This document shows positions 62,956-64,000 of a stretch of DNA of 64,000 nt, in pieces. The stretch spans positions 372,001-436,000 of the forward strand of contig NZ_AUCK01000001.1 of NCBI RefSeq assembly GCF_000429725.1. Reading direction: 5' to 3'. The notes under the pieces were generated by a model, which saw nothing but the letters and a program-made list of their open reading frames with translations, did not search any database and was not told where the DNA came from. Positions within the stretch are counted from its first letter, which is position 1. Each line of letters opens with the position of its first letter. This DNA is from Alkalicoccus chagannorensis DSM 18086. GTDB lineage: Bacteria > Bacillota > Bacilli > Bacillales > Salisediminibacteriaceae. The position numbers were made by a program, and so were the translations under genes.

Positions 62956-64000
62956 TTAATCACTTTTCTTTCTCTCGAGAATTCGAATCGGCGTACCGAC
63001 AAAGCCAAAGGCACGGCGCAGGTTATTTTCAATATAGCGTCTGTAGGAGAAGTGCATCAGTTCCGGATCATTGACGAATAGTACGAACGTCGGAGGTGCC
63101 ACGGAAACCTGTGTTGCGTAATTAATCCTAAGCCTTCTTCCGCTGTGTCCCACTGGGGTCGGATTCGATGTGACCGCATCGACGATGACATCGTTGAGTA
63201 CGTTTGTCTTGATCCGCATGTTCTGAGATTCACTCACTTCTTTCACGACCGGAAGAAGGTTGTGAAGTTTCTGCTTTGTCTTCGCGGACAGGAACACAAT
63301 GGGCGCATAATCCATATATTGAAATTCGCCGCGGATTTTCTCTTCAAATTCATTCATGGTCTTGTCGTCCTTCTCGACGGCATCCCATTTGTTCACGACG
63401 ATGACAACCGCTCGCCCTGCTTCGTGAGCGTACCCAGCAATCTTTTTGTCCTGTTCGATAATACCTTCTTCACCATCCAGCACCATCAGAACAACATCCG
63501 AACGGTCGATCGCTTTCAGCGCCCGCAGTACGCTGTATTTTTCCGTGGACTCGTATACTTTCCCTTTTTTCCGCATGCCGGCTGTGTCAATGACGACATA
63601 ATCCTGATCCTCTTTCGTAAATGGCGTGTCTACCGCGTCCCTTGTTGTCCCGGGAATGCTGCTGACGATGACCCGCTCTTCTCCGAGGATGGCATTCACA
63701 AGCGAGGATTTACCCACATTCGGTCGTCCGATCAGACTCATGCGGATCGTATCCTCTTCGTATGGATCATCAGCGTCCAGCGGAAACATACTGCATGCGG
63801 CATCGAGAAGATCACCAAATCCGAGACCGTGGGACCCCGAAACCGGATACACGTCGCCGATACCGAGACTGTAAAACTCGTAAATTTTTTCATGCATCGA
63901 ATGGTCATCCATTTTGTTCACGGCCACGATAACATCTTTATTCGAACGCTGAAGCAGCCTTGCTACTTCTTCATCGGCACTTGTCATGCCCTGCCTGCCA
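62956..64000 (-). CDS. der: Ribosome biogenesis GTPase Der (5' end cut by window edge)
   Basis: 347 residues are visible and the frame stays open to base 64000, so the N-terminal part of the first G domain is outside. Residues read [16 protein letters not shown] at the edge. They then give the end of G domain 1 (VNKMDD) and the full G domain 2 with [20 protein letters not shown] and NKWD. The C-terminal KH-like domain follows ([37 protein letters not shown]). Der assembles the 50S subunit. Full length is usually about 436 aa. Confidence 0.96.
   Translation of the reverse strand, partial: GRQGMTSADEEVARLLQRSNKDVIVAVNKMDDHSMHEKIYEFYSLGIGDVYPVSGSHGLGFGDLLDAACSMFPLDADDPYEEDTIRMSLIGRPNVGKSSLVNAILGEERVIVSSIPGTTRDAVDTPFTKEDQDYVVIDTAGMRKKGKVYESTEKYSVLRALKAIDRSDVVLMVLDGEEGIIEQDKKIAGYAHEAGRAVVIVVNKWDAVEKDDKTMNEFEEKIRGEFQYMDYAPIVFLSAKTKQKLHNLLPVVKEVSESQNMRIKTNVLNDVIVDAVTSNPTPVGHSGRRLRINYATQVSVAPPTFVLFVNDPELMHFSYRRYIENNLRRAFGFVGTPIRILERKKSD

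Overview
The window is a chromosomal segment of a low-to-moderate G+C Gram-positive bacterium of the family Bacillaceae. Gene content and order follow the Bacillus subtilis block from der/gpsA through hbs, mtrAB, the hep/men cluster, ndk, cheR, the aro-trp supraoperon, ypiA-ypiB-ypiF-qcrABC, dapB-mgsA-bshB1-bshA-cca-birA, panBCD, dinG, ypmAB, aspB, asnS, dnaD, nth, ponA and recU. Almost all of it is read from the minus strand. Bacillithiol synthesis (bshA, bshB1), a split heptaprenyl diphosphate synthase (hepS/hepT) and TRAP (mtrB) all point to Bacillaceae. Acidic, Asn/Glu-rich tails on surface proteins (PBP1A, QcrC) suggest a salt- or alkali-adapted member. spoIVA is missing from its usual place between hbs and yphF, and ypjB from its usual place by ypjA. 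I infer a lineage that may not sporulate (Alkalicoccus/Marinococcus-like), but this rests on two loci only.

Layout. 1-2.1 kb: truncated sigI and an orphan 324-aa gene. 2.1-2.85 kb: non-coding spacer with repeats. 2.85-6.25 kb: cvfC, a small gene, ydbS and ydbT. 6.3-10.1 kb: a phosphoesterase, the pncA-kynB-thioredoxin group, and a CBS-ACT c-di-AMP receptor candidate. 10.1-14.7 kb: a lipoprotein and yppE diverging from recU-ponA. 15.2-24 kb: nth, dnaD, asnS, aspB, ypmB, ypmA, mtaD and dinG. 24-31.5 kb: panDCB, birA, cca, bshA, bshB1, mgsA, dapB and a MazG-like gene. 31.7-34.7 kb: a lone plus-strand YitT gene, a long spacer, a YugP-like peptidase and ypjA. 34.8-39.5 kb: qcrCBA, ypiF, reoY (ypiB) and ypiA. 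39.6-51.8 kb: the aro-trp supraoperon aroC-aroB-aroH-trpE-trpD-trpC-trpFB-trpA-hisC-tyrA-aroA. 51.9-58 kb: cheR, ndk, hepT, mqnA, mqnP, menG and hepS. 58-64 kb: mtrB, folE, hbs, yphF, yphE, gpsA, plsY and truncated der.

The genes join into a few programmes. The shikimate pathway makes chorismate, which feeds Trp, Tyr/Phe and, through mqnA/mqnP, futalosine-type menaquinone. Menaquinone takes its tail from HepS/HepT and its last methyl group from MenG, and is oxidised by the QcrABC bc complex encoded here. TRAP probably controls trpE through a compact run of NAG triplets between aroH and trpE. Cell-wall genes (ponA, reoY/ypiA, ypmB) and bacillithiol, pantothenate and biotin genes fill the rest.

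The most notable observations are: an in-frame TrpF-TrpB fusion with almost no linker; a TRAP-type site in a 78-nt trp leader with no visible terminator; a three-copy hairpin family with a compensatory base pair; diverged repeats in the long spacers; and futalosine-pathway genes inserted between menG and hepT.
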